Below are positions 1 to 7,608 of a stretch of 64,000 bases of DNA, in pieces (position 1 is the first letter of the stretch; every line of letters begins with the position of its first letter). Both the position numbers and the translations under genes were made by a program. The notes beneath the pieces are model-generated. The model was not told the origin of the DNA, made no database searches, and saw only the letters and a list, made by a program, of their open reading frames with translations. The DNA is from JAFGOG01 sp034429215 (GTDB taxonomy: Bacteria; Chloroflexota; Anaerolineae; JAAYZQ01): contig DAOUGI010000127.1 in NCBI GenBank assembly GCA_034429215.1, positions 76,598 to 140,597 of the forward strand, in the 5' to 3' direction.

Positions 1-402
1 TTGGGCACGGTCCTCAGTGGGAGTCATGGACCCAATGCTCAGGTCCCAACGGCTGCCCCAGTTGCCACCGGTGATCATGTCCCAGTCGGGAGTAACGAAT
101 TCCACCTCGACGCCCAATCGCTTGCCGACCTCTTTGGCCACGGCAACGTCAAAGCCGTCGAGCTCGCCCTTGTCGTTGAGGAAACTCTGGGGCGCATAGT
201 TTGGGTCAGTGGATACGAGCAGCTTGCCGGCCTTGGTGACCTGATCCAACAGGTCTCCAGTAGTCTGGGCAGGTGCTGCAGTCGGAGCGACAGTCGGCGC
301 GACCGTTGCCGGGGCCGGCGTGGGTGTTGCCCCACAAGCAGGCAGTAGCGCCACTATGGTCAGAGCCAAAAGCAGTTGAAATACTGCACGTTTGCCAAAC
401 AT
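1..402 (-). CDS. ABC transporter substrate-binding lipoprotein, SBP_bac_3 type (partial)
   Basis: The first 134 codons of a gene that continues past the left edge of the window. The product begins with a lipoprotein signal: hydrophobic residues 8-20, then a lipobox ending at Cys23. A Pro/Ala/Thr-rich linker (24-46) follows, then the start of a periplasmic binding fold with the 'KAGKLLVSTDPNYAPQSF' and 'GELDGFDVAVAKEVGKRLG' signatures of family-3 binding proteins, which usually bind polar amino acids or opines. The ATG at 402 is preceded by a good ribosome site (GGGGAGGAG). A consensus promoter lies at 559-587, leaving an approximately 150-base leader. The ligand cannot be told from the visible part, and the partner permease and ATPase genes would lie outside the window. 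Confidence 0.88.
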   Translation of the reverse strand, partial: MFGKRAVFQLLLALTIVALLPACGATPTPAPATVAPTVAPTAAPAQTTGDLLDQVTKAGKLLVSTDPNYAPQSFLNDKGELDGFDVAVAKEVGKRLGVEVEFVTPDWDMITGGNWGSRWDLSIGSMTPTEDRAQ

Positions 403-482
403 AGATCTCCTCCCCTATCAGTTTTGAACGTTCGGTAAACTAGATCGTCGACGGACAGACCTGTTATGTGCCTGTCGGCTTG

Positions 483-496
483 GGATCACCTCCTTT
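483..496 (-). promoter_or_regulatory. Extended Shine-Dalgarno-like site in the 5' leader, not next to a start codon
   Basis: Read on the minus strand this is AAAGGAGGTGATCC, a 14-base perfect complement of the usual 16S rRNA 3' tail. It lies about 80 bases upstream of the ATG at 402, which has its own ribosome site. No ATG or TTG lies at a usable distance behind it; the only GTG overlaps the site itself. A small inverted repeat (GACAG...CTGTC) follows it. It may be a ribosome standby site, but this is inference. Confidence 0.4.
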
Positions 497-558
497 CAGT
501 ATTCAACAGTCCGATGGTTAAGGTCCGCTTATCCCTGGCATACCAGGTTCTGGAAATC

Positions 559-587
559 AGTATAGCAGAGGAAAGTCAATCTGTCAA
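559..587 (-). promoter_or_regulatory. Sigma-70-type promoter for the binding-protein gene
   Basis: Minus strand: -35 TTGACA (582-587), a 17-base spacer, and -10 TATACT (559-564) preceded by TGC (extended -10). It faces away from the plus-strand promoter at 612-640. Confidence 0.75.
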
Positions 588-611
588 CATGGGTGATCTA
601 TGGCGGCAAGC

Positions 612-640
612 TTGTCAGCTTGCTCAAGCCGTGCTATGAT
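612..640 (+). promoter_or_regulatory. Sigma-70-type promoter for the membrane protein at 695
   Basis: -35 TTGTCA (612-617), a 17-base spacer, and -10 TATGAT (635-640) preceded by GTGC. The predicted transcript starts about 50 bases before the ATG at 695. Confidence 0.65.
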
Positions 641-694
641 GGTTCAGCAAGTTCTCGCCTGGCAAGCTTTGACGGCCGAATATGGAGGACAGGG

Positions 695-1411
695 ATGAAG
701 ACTCGAAGAAAGATCATGCGCCTTTTGGGTATATTGTTCTTTTGGGTCGGCGTCATCCTGGGGATGGCCCTGGCCGGAGGTGAAGTATGGGCCGACATCG
801 AGGCAACCTTCTATGGATTTGACGAAATGGGAGACGATCCGCTTAGTCTGAGGTGCCCCATAATCGTGACAAACGCAGAGCCTGGCCAGCTCGTCGCAAC
901 CCTCAAGAACCCTAAAGACAAACAGTGGGATCTCATGACTCGCACCGACGTCAGCGGCCATGGCGGGATCAGAACAGAGCGCACAACCACTACCGTGGCC
1001 CCCCGCGGAAAGGAAAAGGTCCGCTGGCCGGTGACTGCAGAGGATGTGGATCTGGGGTTCTTTATCTTTGCCAGAGTGTCAAGCTTTCCCGTCTATCCAC
1101 TTCCCTTTCAAGAGTCGACGTGTGGCATGTTGTTCGTCAGGACGGATGCGCTCACCGGAAACCAGCTTTTCATCCTCTGGCTTGTGGCCAGCCTGGCAAG
1201 CATGGCAGTCGGGTTGGCATTATGGCAAGTAAGCCATCGGCCACTCGAGGGACGGATATTGAGTGCGACTTGGGCCATGCGGGTCCTGGCCGCACTCATA
1301 GTGGTCGGATTGTTCGTCGGATTTCAAGGGTGGTGGGCGATCGGCATCATCACGATAGTGCTGATGGTGCTGATGATCGTGGCCATGATGTTCCTCGCAG
1401 CGCCCGACTAG
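695..1411 (+). CDS. Uncharacterised exported/membrane protein
   Basis: A 238-residue protein of no recognised family. An N-terminal hydrophobic segment (about residues 8-31) with Arg/Lys before it acts as a signal or first membrane helix. An extracytoplasmic domain of roughly 120 residues with two cysteines follows. Three hydrophobic segments lie at the C-terminus (about 155-176, 195-210 and 213-235). The reading frame is open back to 593, but the ATG at 695 is preferred: it has GGAGGAC just upstream, lies behind a good promoter, and places the hydrophobic segment at the N-terminus. It stands alone, converging on the zinc-ribbon gene with 18 bases between them. Confidence 0.75.
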   Translation: MKTRRKIMRLLGILFFWVGVILGMALAGGEVWADIEATFYGFDEMGDDPLSLRCPIIVTNAEPGQLVATLKNPKDKQWDLMTRTDVSGHGGIRTERTTTTVAPRGKEKVRWPVTAEDVDLGFFIFARVSSFPVYPLPFQESTCGMLFVRTDALTGNQLFILWLVASLASMAVGLALWQVSHRPLEGRILSATWAMRVLAALIVVGLFVGFQGWWAIGIITIVLMVLMIVAMMFLAAPD

Positions 1412-1429
1412 CCGCACTGCTGAATTGCC

Positions 1430-1639
1430 TCAAAAGTCGGTGATCCGCTTCATCCGGTCCCGGTACTTGGTCCGGAACTGGGCGTTGAGGCGCAGAACCT
1501 CCTGCTCATCGCCGGTGAAGGAGCAGCGCAGGCAGTAATACTCGCCCTTGTCCCGGTCATAGAGCATATCCATGTCGATCTCCCGCATCAGGCAGCGCGG
1601 ACAGCGGTAGTTCAGGTTGCCTTTTCTACCTTGAGCCAT
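1430..1639 (-). CDS. Small zinc-ribbon protein
   Basis: A 69-residue protein with two CxxC knuckles (CPRC near residue 13 and CLRC near residue 36) spaced as in a treble-clef or zinc-ribbon fold, followed by a charged helix. Such proteins commonly bind nucleic acid or act as structural partners, and no specific role can be assigned. Its start overlaps the end of the upstream gene by 28 bases, so it is probably translated from the same message. It is the last gene of the minus-strand galactan locus and may be a passenger there. Confidence 0.75.
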   Translation of the reverse strand: MAQGRKGNLNYRCPRCLMREIDMDMLYDRDKGEYYCLRCSFTGDEQEVLRLNAQFRTKYRDRMKRITDF

Positions 1640-3444
1640 GTGCGCAGCGCCCCTTTTCCCTTGATCGTCTTTTTTATGCCGATGGTGTACATCGGCGAGA
1701 AGGCAAACCCCTCGCGGAAATAGCCGGCGGCATCCGGGCCATCGGCCCGCATGGTGAGGCGGGTGTCGACCTGGGGTACCAGCGCCTCTGCCCGCTCAAT
1801 GTCCGGCGCCTCTACCTCGCGGCATTGGTAGGCATAGTCGATACTCTCGGTCCCCGACCTTCCCAGCAGGGTAAGCTTGACCCCGGTCAGATCCTCGGGA
1901 TATTCTGTAGTGCCATAGCAGCCGGTGAGGTACTCGTCGATCGTCACCTCCGCTTCCGGGTCGGTGGTGTCGATCACCTGCCTGGCGATCTCGATCTCAC
2001 CCGAGCCCTCGGCAAAGGAAAAGACCGACTGCACGCGTATGGTCAGGTCCGCGAACTCGATCTCCACGGGATCGAGCGTCACGATCCGGGCGCCCGCCTT
2101 TTCCGAGAAGGAGGCGCGGGTGCGGCAGGCACACAGATCGACCTCCTCGCCGCCATGGCTGAGCTTGCAGCTCTTGACCGCCCCTTCCCCGGCATAGTGG
2201 GTAAAGTACCCCGCCCGGTACAGCGACTGCACGAGGAAAGGATAAGATGCATCCTGCAAGCACTTGGTGCCCACGCCGCATGGCCGCACCAGCTTGGCCG
2301 CGTACGGCCGGAGGTCGATCATCGCCCCGCCCTGGTTCATGTCCAGGCAGACACGCAGCCAGGGATCGGCGTACCAGAACTGCTGCCGCTGCGAGCCATA
2401 CAGGATGTCCTTCCATAGGGCGCACTCGGGGCGGGTGTAGGGGCGGCCCTGCCGATATATGTCGGCAAACTCGCTCATCGTGACATCACGAGCCTTGCCT
2501 TCCCTCTTGAGCTGCCCGTAATAGGCCATGCCGTCCTGGTAGCTCTTGAGCAGGAAATCATAGTCCGCTTCCCAGCGGCCGGCCGCGCTCATCCAGCCGG
2601 GCCCAACGAACACCATGTTGTAGGCATAGCCGCGATTGTACTTGACCATTGCCCGGTATTGGTCGACGAGGTTCCGAAAATAAGGAATCTCACGGCCTTC
2701 ATACACCATGCCGCGCAGGATATTCTGGGGGTGCGTGCCATAGTAGGAGCCTGGCCCATCAAAGACGGCCATCAGGTCTCGGGAAAGGTGGGGAATGGCC
2801 ACGATGCCGATGTCATCTTGCTCGTCAGAAGCTGGGCAGTGGATGTTGCGCTTGGAGGGTATCCATGGGTTCCAGGGACCACCGTCGAGGAGGGTATACC
2901 ACGAGTTATTGGCGTTCCAATAGGCCTTGGGGCCTTCCTCCCAACAGGTCGCCACGGCGGCCTTGACCATGGGATACCTGTCTTTGATATAATTGACCAG
3001 CTCGGCGTCCATGTAGTAGGAGCCGGTCGACGTGGGGCAAAAACCAAAAACCTGGTGGAACCTGCCCACCACCTCATCTACGATCCGCCGCTTGTCCTCC
3101 ATGGAAAAGAGCCAGATGGCCAGCTCTTTAGAGCCGAACCTGTCCCGGAACTCCCGGCACTGGAGGCCGAGGAAGGTCAGTCCGATTTCGTCGCCGTACT
3201 TGGCGTGGTGTTCCTTGGCGATGGCGACCGCCTCCTCGTTGAACAAGCTGGCATAGGTCATCTGGATGGTCGTCCGCAGCCCGTTGTCGTGGGCGATCTG
3301 CTGCTGAGTGCGAAAGATGCCGAGCGACTCCTGGATGACCTCGCTTCTGCCGAGGTCCTGCTGCTTGCCTGCCTCCGCTCCCTTTTGGATATACTCCGGC
3401 ACCATCTCCGGCCGGTGGATGATGGTCACATAGAATTCGTCCAT
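1612..3444 (-). CDS. Uncharacterised large protein of the galactan locus, deacetylase-like barrel suspected
   Basis: A 610-residue protein without signal peptide or membrane segment, so probably cytoplasmic. The N-terminal half has the feel of a polysaccharide-deacetylase or alpha/beta-barrel protein: an aspartate/histidine-rich start (IIHRPEMVPEY), GFCPTSTGSYYMDAELVNYI and GIVAIPHLSRDL stretches. The C-terminal third looks like a beta-rich domain. I do not recognise the family with certainty and assign no reaction. It sits immediately downstream of two GH53 galactanases and a sugar transporter, all on the same strand, which suggests a role in processing or sensing imported galacto-oligosaccharides (inference). 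Confidence 0.6.
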   Translation of the reverse strand: MDEFYVTIIHRPEMVPEYIQKGAEAGKQQDLGRSEVIQESLGIFRTQQQIAHDNGLRTTIQMTYASLFNEEAVAIAKEHHAKYGDEIGLTFLGLQCREFRDRFGSKELAIWLFSMEDKRRIVDEVVGRFHQVFGFCPTSTGSYYMDAELVNYIKDRYPMVKAAVATCWEEGPKAYWNANNSWYTLLDGGPWNPWIPSKRNIHCPASDEQDDIGIVAIPHLSRDLMAVFDGPGSYYGTHPQNILRGMVYEGREIPYFRNLVDQYRAMVKYNRGYAYNMVFVGPGWMSAAGRWEADYDFLLKSYQDGMAYYGQLKREGKARDVTMSEFADIYRQGRPYTRPECALWKDILYGSQRQQFWYADPWLRVCLDMNQGGAMIDLRPYAAKLVRPCGVGTKCLQDASYPFLVQSLYRAGYFTHYAGEGAVKSCKLSHGGEEVDLCACRTRASFSEKAGARIVTLDPVEIEFADLTIRVQSVFSFAEGSGEIEIARQVIDTTDPEAEVTIDEYLTGCYGTTEYPEDLTGVKLTLLGRSGTESIDYAYQCREVEAPDIERAEALVPQVDTRLTMRADGPDAAGYFREGFAFSPMYTIGIKKTIKGKGALRTWLKVEKAT

Positions 3445-3511
3445 AACAATTCCTTTTGTCGGCGCCGTCCCGTTGATGGAGAAGGTTCCGGCCTTTTATC
3501 GCCTGACCAGG

Positions 3512-4675
3512 TTAATGATGTCCCGTTTTCGGTCTTGCGAGATGAAACACGTTGATGGACGGCAGCGCACGACCCTCAGCGTCAAACATGGCCTGATTGG
3601 CCCAGTTGTCCCCTTCCCCCGTTTTCCAACCGGCCCCTTCCACCGGGAACCAATCCGGCTCCCAGTAGAAAACGCCCAGGCCCCTGCCGTCCGGCACACG
3701 TGCGACTGCGGCCATGACGTCTCTGACAGCGGTCGCCTGACCTTGCACGGTGGCTTGATAACCCCCTATCGCTTGCTCCTTTTCACCAAAGATATTGGCC
3801 AATCCGCCGCTGTTCTCCAGAGTAAAGGCGTAGGCGGTCTCGGCAATGACGACGTCCTTGTGGTACCTCTTGCTGACATCGGCCATGTTGTTCTTCAACT
3901 GATCCAACGTCCCATGCCAGTAGCAATAGTAGGAAAGCCCGATGACGTCAAAATCCACGTTCCTCTCGGCCAGCGCATCAAAGACACGGCGGTAAAGCTC
4001 ATTGTCCCCGCCGTCTGCTAGATGGATGATGATCCTGGCCCTCTTCTCCGGCTTGTCATGATTCGGGTCATGATCCCTGACAGCTTGAATCCCCTGTTTC
4101 ATCAAGCCCGCAAAGCCGTCATACCCTCCAATTTCCTCAGAACCCTCCCTCCAGGTCTTACCGTCCGGCCAGATCATGCCGCCATTGACCTCATTTCCGA
4201 TCTGCACCATATCGGGCATTGCACCTGCCTCGGCAAGCCTCTGGATAACCTCCGCCGAATAATCGTATACTGCCTGTTTCAGCTCTTCGGAATTGAGCCC
4301 TTTCCATGCTTTGGGCTTGTTCTGCTTGCCGGGATCGGCCCACCAATCACTGTAGTGGAAATCAAGGAGAAACTTGAACCCCATGGCCTTGGCTCTCGCC
4401 GCCATCTCCACGGTTCTCGCCAGATCGTTGTTCCCGCCGCCCAGGCCCTCTCCATGCTCATCTGTCGGGTCGTTCCACACCCGCAGCCTGATCCAGTTCA
4501 CGCCGTGGTCTCGGAGAATTCTCAGACAATCCTTCTCGACCCCATCGACATAGTACTTTCCTCCGCTGATCTCAATCTGCCTGAGCATCGAAACATCGGC
4601 GCCCATGATAAAGTCAGGGCGAAGTCCATCGATAGGATCAACATGGATACCCAAAGAAGCCTTTTTGTTCTTCAT
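3512..4675 (-). CDS. Arabinogalactan endo-beta-1,4-galactanase, GH53, cytoplasmic form
   Basis: A 387-residue family-53 glycoside hydrolase that cuts beta-1,4-galactan chains. The barrel is complete: GADVSML at the start, 'WIRLRVWNDP', 'LDFHYSDWWADPGKQ', the acid/base Glu162 in 'QIGNEVNGG', and the nucleophile Glu279 in 'VVIAETAYAF'. There is no signal peptide, so it should act on oligosaccharides already imported. It is clearly paralogous to the secreted GH53 at 5046-6707. The start overlaps the stop of the receiver-like gene upstream by four bases (ATGA), indicating translational coupling. Confidence 0.93.
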   Translation of the reverse strand: MKNKKASLGIHVDPIDGLRPDFIMGADVSMLRQIEISGGKYYVDGVEKDCLRILRDHGVNWIRLRVWNDPTDEHGEGLGGGNNDLARTVEMAARAKAMGFKFLLDFHYSDWWADPGKQNKPKAWKGLNSEELKQAVYDYSAEVIQRLAEAGAMPDMVQIGNEVNGGMIWPDGKTWREGSEEIGGYDGFAGLMKQGIQAVRDHDPNHDKPEKRARIIIHLADGGDNELYRRVFDALAERNVDFDVIGLSYYCYWHGTLDQLKNNMADVSKRYHKDVVIAETAYAFTLENSGGLANIFGEKEQAIGGYQATVQGQATAVRDVMAAVARVPDGRGLGVFYWEPDWFPVEGAGWKTGEGDNWANQAMFDAEGRALPSINVFHLARPKTGHH

Positions 4676-5049
4676 AGAATACCGGCCTTTGTGGCTGCAA
4701 GAGCAGCAAGAAAACTATCGTACGTCAGTGGATGCAACAGACAGTAATCGGCGCCCAGCTCGCGCGCCCGAGCCTCATCCGCGATGGACAAACAGACCAG
4801 CACAGGGATGTCACAATTCGCAAGGTCCGTGATCAACAACTGCGCGGCTCCGAGGTTCTCAATCGACGGAAAGAGGATCGCTGCCGGCTGGAGGCCGCAC
4901 ACCTCTGCGGCCGATGGGACAGTCGGCGTCATCACCATGCTGCAGCCGCTCTGTTCCGCATACCGGCCGATCAGATAAGCCAGCGCCTTGTCGGCGCCGA
5001 TCATCAGAATCTCGGAGCGTGCAGGTCCCTTTCCCCTTTCGAGTTTCAT
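4672..5049 (-). CDS. Degenerate response-regulator receiver domain, stand-alone
   Basis: A 125-residue protein with the receiver-domain fold pattern (beta strand 'EILMIGADKA', a helix, 'ILFPSIENLG', 'IPVLVCLSI', 'LGADYCLLHPLTYDSFL'). The phosphoacceptor Asp at the end of strand 3 is replaced (FPS), and the usual Lys before Pro is His (LLHP). It should therefore not be phosphorylated in the normal way. It overlaps both flanking GH53 genes by four bases (ATGA at each end), so the three are translated together. A binding or regulatory role is possible; its partner is unknown. The fold assignment is by eye. Confidence 0.65.
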   Translation of the reverse strand: MKLERGKGPARSEILMIGADKALAYLIGRYAEQSGCSMVMTPTVPSAAEVCGLQPAAILFPSIENLGAAQLLITDLANCDIPVLVCLSIADEARARELGADYCLLHPLTYDSFLAALAATKAGIL

Positions 5050-6707
5050 GGATTCAAATATTCGTCGATTGCCGGCAGCACTTGCCCGTTCAAGTCAAAC
5101 AAAGCTTGATTTTCCCAGGCGTTCCCGGCCGCAGGATTGGTGTTATCCCAGCCGTTCCCCTTCACCGCCGTCCAGGTTGCATCCCAATAAAACACGCCCA
5201 GGCCGCGACCATTATTGACCGCCCGCACAATCGCCATGACGTCTCGCAACATGGACCGCTGGCCTGCGGGAGTCAGCGGGTAGTTCGGAACCGCCAGCTT
5301 GTTATCGACGATATTGGGATAGTCGTCGTTATCTCGCTCGGTGAATGCGTAAGCAGTCTCAACCACAATCACATCTTTGTCGTAACGAGCGGTGATGTCG
5401 TTCAGGTTGGTCTGTAGTTGCCCCAGGCTTCCATGCCAGTAAGGGTAGTAGGAAATGCCAATGACATCGAAAGGGACCTCCCTGCGGGTGATGTTGTCGA
5501 ACCACCAGCGGGCCAGATCGTTATCGCCCCCCTCGGCGATATGCAGCATCACCGGCGTGGAGGGGGAGGCGTCTTTTACTGCCCGGTAGCCTTCCTTGAG
5601 AAGGACGGCCATATTGTCAAAGTGATTGTAATCTCCATCAGGCCACAGCAGCCCGGCATTGATTTCGTTGCCCACTTGGACCATGTCCGGGGGCGTTCCT
5701 TGAGCCGCCAGGCTGCTGCATACGTCAAAGGTGTGATCGTATACGGCTTTCTTGAGCTGTTCGAAATCGTGATCTTTCCAGGCTGCCGGCTTGATTTGCT
5801 TGCCCGGATCCGCCCAATTGTCCGAGTAGTGGAAATCCACCAGCAGCTTAATCCCCAGGCTCTTCAGCCTTGAGGCCATTTCGAGCAGTCTCTCTTTGTT
5901 GTGGTATCCATCGGCAGGATCGACCCAGACCCGCAGGCGAGCATAATTCAAGCCGTGGTTCTTGAGAATCCGCAAAGCGTCTCCCGGAGTTCCATCCGCG
6001 TCTCGGTATATCCCGCTAAAGTCTTCCGACTTGCTCAGGCTCGAAATATCGGCCCCGAGGATCGAGAGGGCCGCCTGTCCAGGCGCCAGTTCGATATCGT
6101 CAAAGCTGGCCCAGGTGTTCGGGTTACCGTCTGAAACCAGGCGGACGGTGCACTCACCGTCTGTAACCTGGTTCGACACCACGAGCTGTAACCAGCGGTA
6201 TCCCGGAGAAGTCGAGGGGACCTGCACTTGCCTCTCTTCACTTCCGCATCTTAGGGCGACGGCAACCGCATTTTGTCCCCCACTGGAGCGGACCCAGGCG
6301 CGCAGGGTAACCCACCCGTTCGCCAGCCCGGTAATGGTTTGCGATGTCTCGACCTGATAAGCCTCGGCTCCCTGGTGGGTCAGGCGGAAGTTGCCAGAAT
6401 GGCCTCGGTCATCGAGCTTGACGGCCTGCGCTGCACCGTTAATGGTCCAGCCCACAGGCATCCCATCCGTCTTGCGATCTTCAAAGCCTGGGTTCGCCAG
6501 GCTGACCGGTCCCGTCTCGGGTGCAGCCGTAGACGGAACCTCCTCAGCCTCAGATTCGACTTTTGGGGTAGGCGATGTTTCGGCAACCGCGGGCTGAACA
6601 GGCGTCGCGATTTCCTGTGGTTGCGCCCCGGCACAACCCACCAGGATGCTCGATACTCCCAGCATCATGAACAGCGCAATCCGGACCCATCCCATGCGTT
6701 GGACCAT
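5046..6707 (-). CDS. Secreted arabinogalactan endo-beta-1,4-galactanase, GH53, with N-terminal carbohydrate-binding-like domain
   Basis: A 553-residue lipoprotein enzyme. A signal peptide with lipobox ends at Cys25. A Glu/Pro/Thr-rich linker (about 30-65) leads to a beta-sandwich carbohydrate-binding-like domain (about 68-210, 'LANPGFED' start and 'WASFDDIEL' end). The GH53 barrel (about 215-550) has acid/base Glu348 in 'QVGNEINAG' and nucleophile Glu450 in 'VIVVETAYAF'. It should cleave galactan or type-I arabinogalactan side chains at the cell surface, feeding the ABC transporter encoded just upstream. The gene lies seven bases after the MalG-type permease and overlaps the receiver-like gene by four bases. 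Confidence 0.93.
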   Translation of the reverse strand: MVQRMGWVRIALFMMLGVSSILVGCAGAQPQEIATPVQPAVAETSPTPKVESEAEEVPSTAAPETGPVSLANPGFEDRKTDGMPVGWTINGAAQAVKLDDRGHSGNFRLTHQGAEAYQVETSQTITGLANGWVTLRAWVRSSGGQNAVAVALRCGSEERQVQVPSTSPGYRWLQLVVSNQVTDGECTVRLVSDGNPNTWASFDDIELAPGQAALSILGADISSLSKSEDFSGIYRDADGTPGDALRILKNHGLNYARLRVWVDPADGYHNKERLLEMASRLKSLGIKLLVDFHYSDNWADPGKQIKPAAWKDHDFEQLKKAVYDHTFDVCSSLAAQGTPPDMVQVGNEINAGLLWPDGDYNHFDNMAVLLKEGYRAVKDASPSTPVMLHIAEGGDNDLARWWFDNITRREVPFDVIGISYYPYWHGSLGQLQTNLNDITARYDKDVIVVETAYAFTERDNDDYPNIVDNKLAVPNYPLTPAGQRSMLRDVMAIVRAVNNGRGLGVFYWDATWTAVKGNGWDNTNPAAGNAWENQALFDLNGQVLPAIDEYLNP

Positions 6708-6714
6708 GATCTCT

Positions 6715-7608
6715 TTACCCCTTCACTGCACCTTGGGTCAGGCCCCCCACAATCTGATCCTGCAAAGCGAGGTAGATGATCATGATCGGCAACGCACCCA
6801 TCAACGCGCCCGCTGCAAACACCCCCCACCGCTGTGTGAACTGCGCGCCGGCAAAGATCTGCAGGCCGACCATCAGGGTGTACGTTTCGTTGCTCCTGAG
6901 CAGCACCCGCGCCAGGACAAACTCGCCGTACGTGCCGATATAGTTTAGAATGACAATGACGGTCAAAATGGGGCGCAGCAGCGGAAAAATCAACTTGGTA
7001 AAGATCTGCCAGTCGGTCGCCCCTTCGACCATGGCCGACTCGTCGATGTCGCGCGGGATGGTGTCGAGAAAGCCCTTCATGAGCCAGATGTTGACGCCCA
7101 TCGCCCCGCCCAGATAGACCAGGATCAGGCTGATATGGTTATCCAGGCCCAAGAAAGGAATGACGTCGCCCGCCTGTGAGATCATCAGGAACGTGGCAAC
7201 CAGCGCCAGCAGGCTGGGGAACACATTGATCAGCAAGATGGCTTTTAGCATGGTCACGCGGCCGCGGAAGCGAAAGCGCGAAAAGGCATAGCTGGCTATC
7301 GTAGTGATCGCCAGCGAAACCACCGAAGTAATCCCGGCCACCTTGATCGAATTCCAGAACCAGGCCCAGAACGGGAACTGGTCCAGGGTCAGCAGGGTGC
7401 GATAGTTGCCGAATCCTGGATTCCTGGGGATCAGTGTCTGGGTGGCCAGCGTGCCCGTCGGATTCAGGGAGGCGGAGATCACCCAAAGAACAGGAAAGGT
7501 CGAGAATATGATCAAGATGACCGCCACAACCAGGCGGAGGCCGATGCCGAGCCTGTGCTGGGCTCTGGCGGAAGACAGCCATCGTGCGGTGCCGGCTGTG
7601 CTAGACAT
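6715..7608 (-). CDS. Sugar ABC transporter permease, MalG/GanQ type
   Basis: A 297-residue inner-membrane permease with about six hydrophobic segments and the EAA loop near the C-terminal half ('DESAMVEGATDWQIFTKLIFPLLRP', shortened here to its core EGATDWQIF), the docking site for the ATPase. It pairs with the MalF-type permease upstream, whose stop codon it overlaps by eight bases; GGAGGT stands eight bases before the ATG. No ATP-binding subunit is encoded in the locus, so the transporter probably borrows a shared MsmX/UgpC-like ATPase encoded elsewhere (known for several carbohydrate transporters, inferred here). Confidence 0.93.
   Translation of the reverse strand: MSSTAGTARWLSSARAQHRLGIGLRLVVAVILIIFSTFPVLWVISASLNPTGTLATQTLIPRNPGFGNYRTLLTLDQFPFWAWFWNSIKVAGITSVVSLAITTIASYAFSRFRFRGRVTMLKAILLINVFPSLLALVATFLMISQAGDVIPFLGLDNHISLILVYLGGAMGVNIWLMKGFLDTIPRDIDESAMVEGATDWQIFTKLIFPLLRPILTVIVILNYIGTYGEFVLARVLLRSNETYTLMVGLQIFAGAQFTQRWGVFAAGALMGALPIMIIYLALQDQIVGGLTQGAVKG

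Noticed and set aside
1..348. A 115-codon plus-strand open frame at the left edge
   Set aside because: It is antisense to a well-supported binding-protein gene with signal peptide, ribosome site and promoter; its translation shows no family features.
483..496. A fragment of a 16S rRNA gene, because of the GGATCACCTCCTTT match
   Set aside because: Only about 20 bases resemble the 16S end; the sequence further upstream does not, and no spacer, tRNA or 23S sequence follows on the plus strand.
1825..3555. Long plus-strand frames (up to about 300 codons) opposite the large galactan-locus protein
   Set aside because: They are reverse-strand shadows of a GC-rich coding region, with low-complexity Arg/Gly/His-rich translations and no ribosome site.
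4672..5049. A normal CheY-type response regulator
   Set aside because: The phosphoacceptor Asp and the conserved Lys are both missing, so it is called a degenerate receiver.
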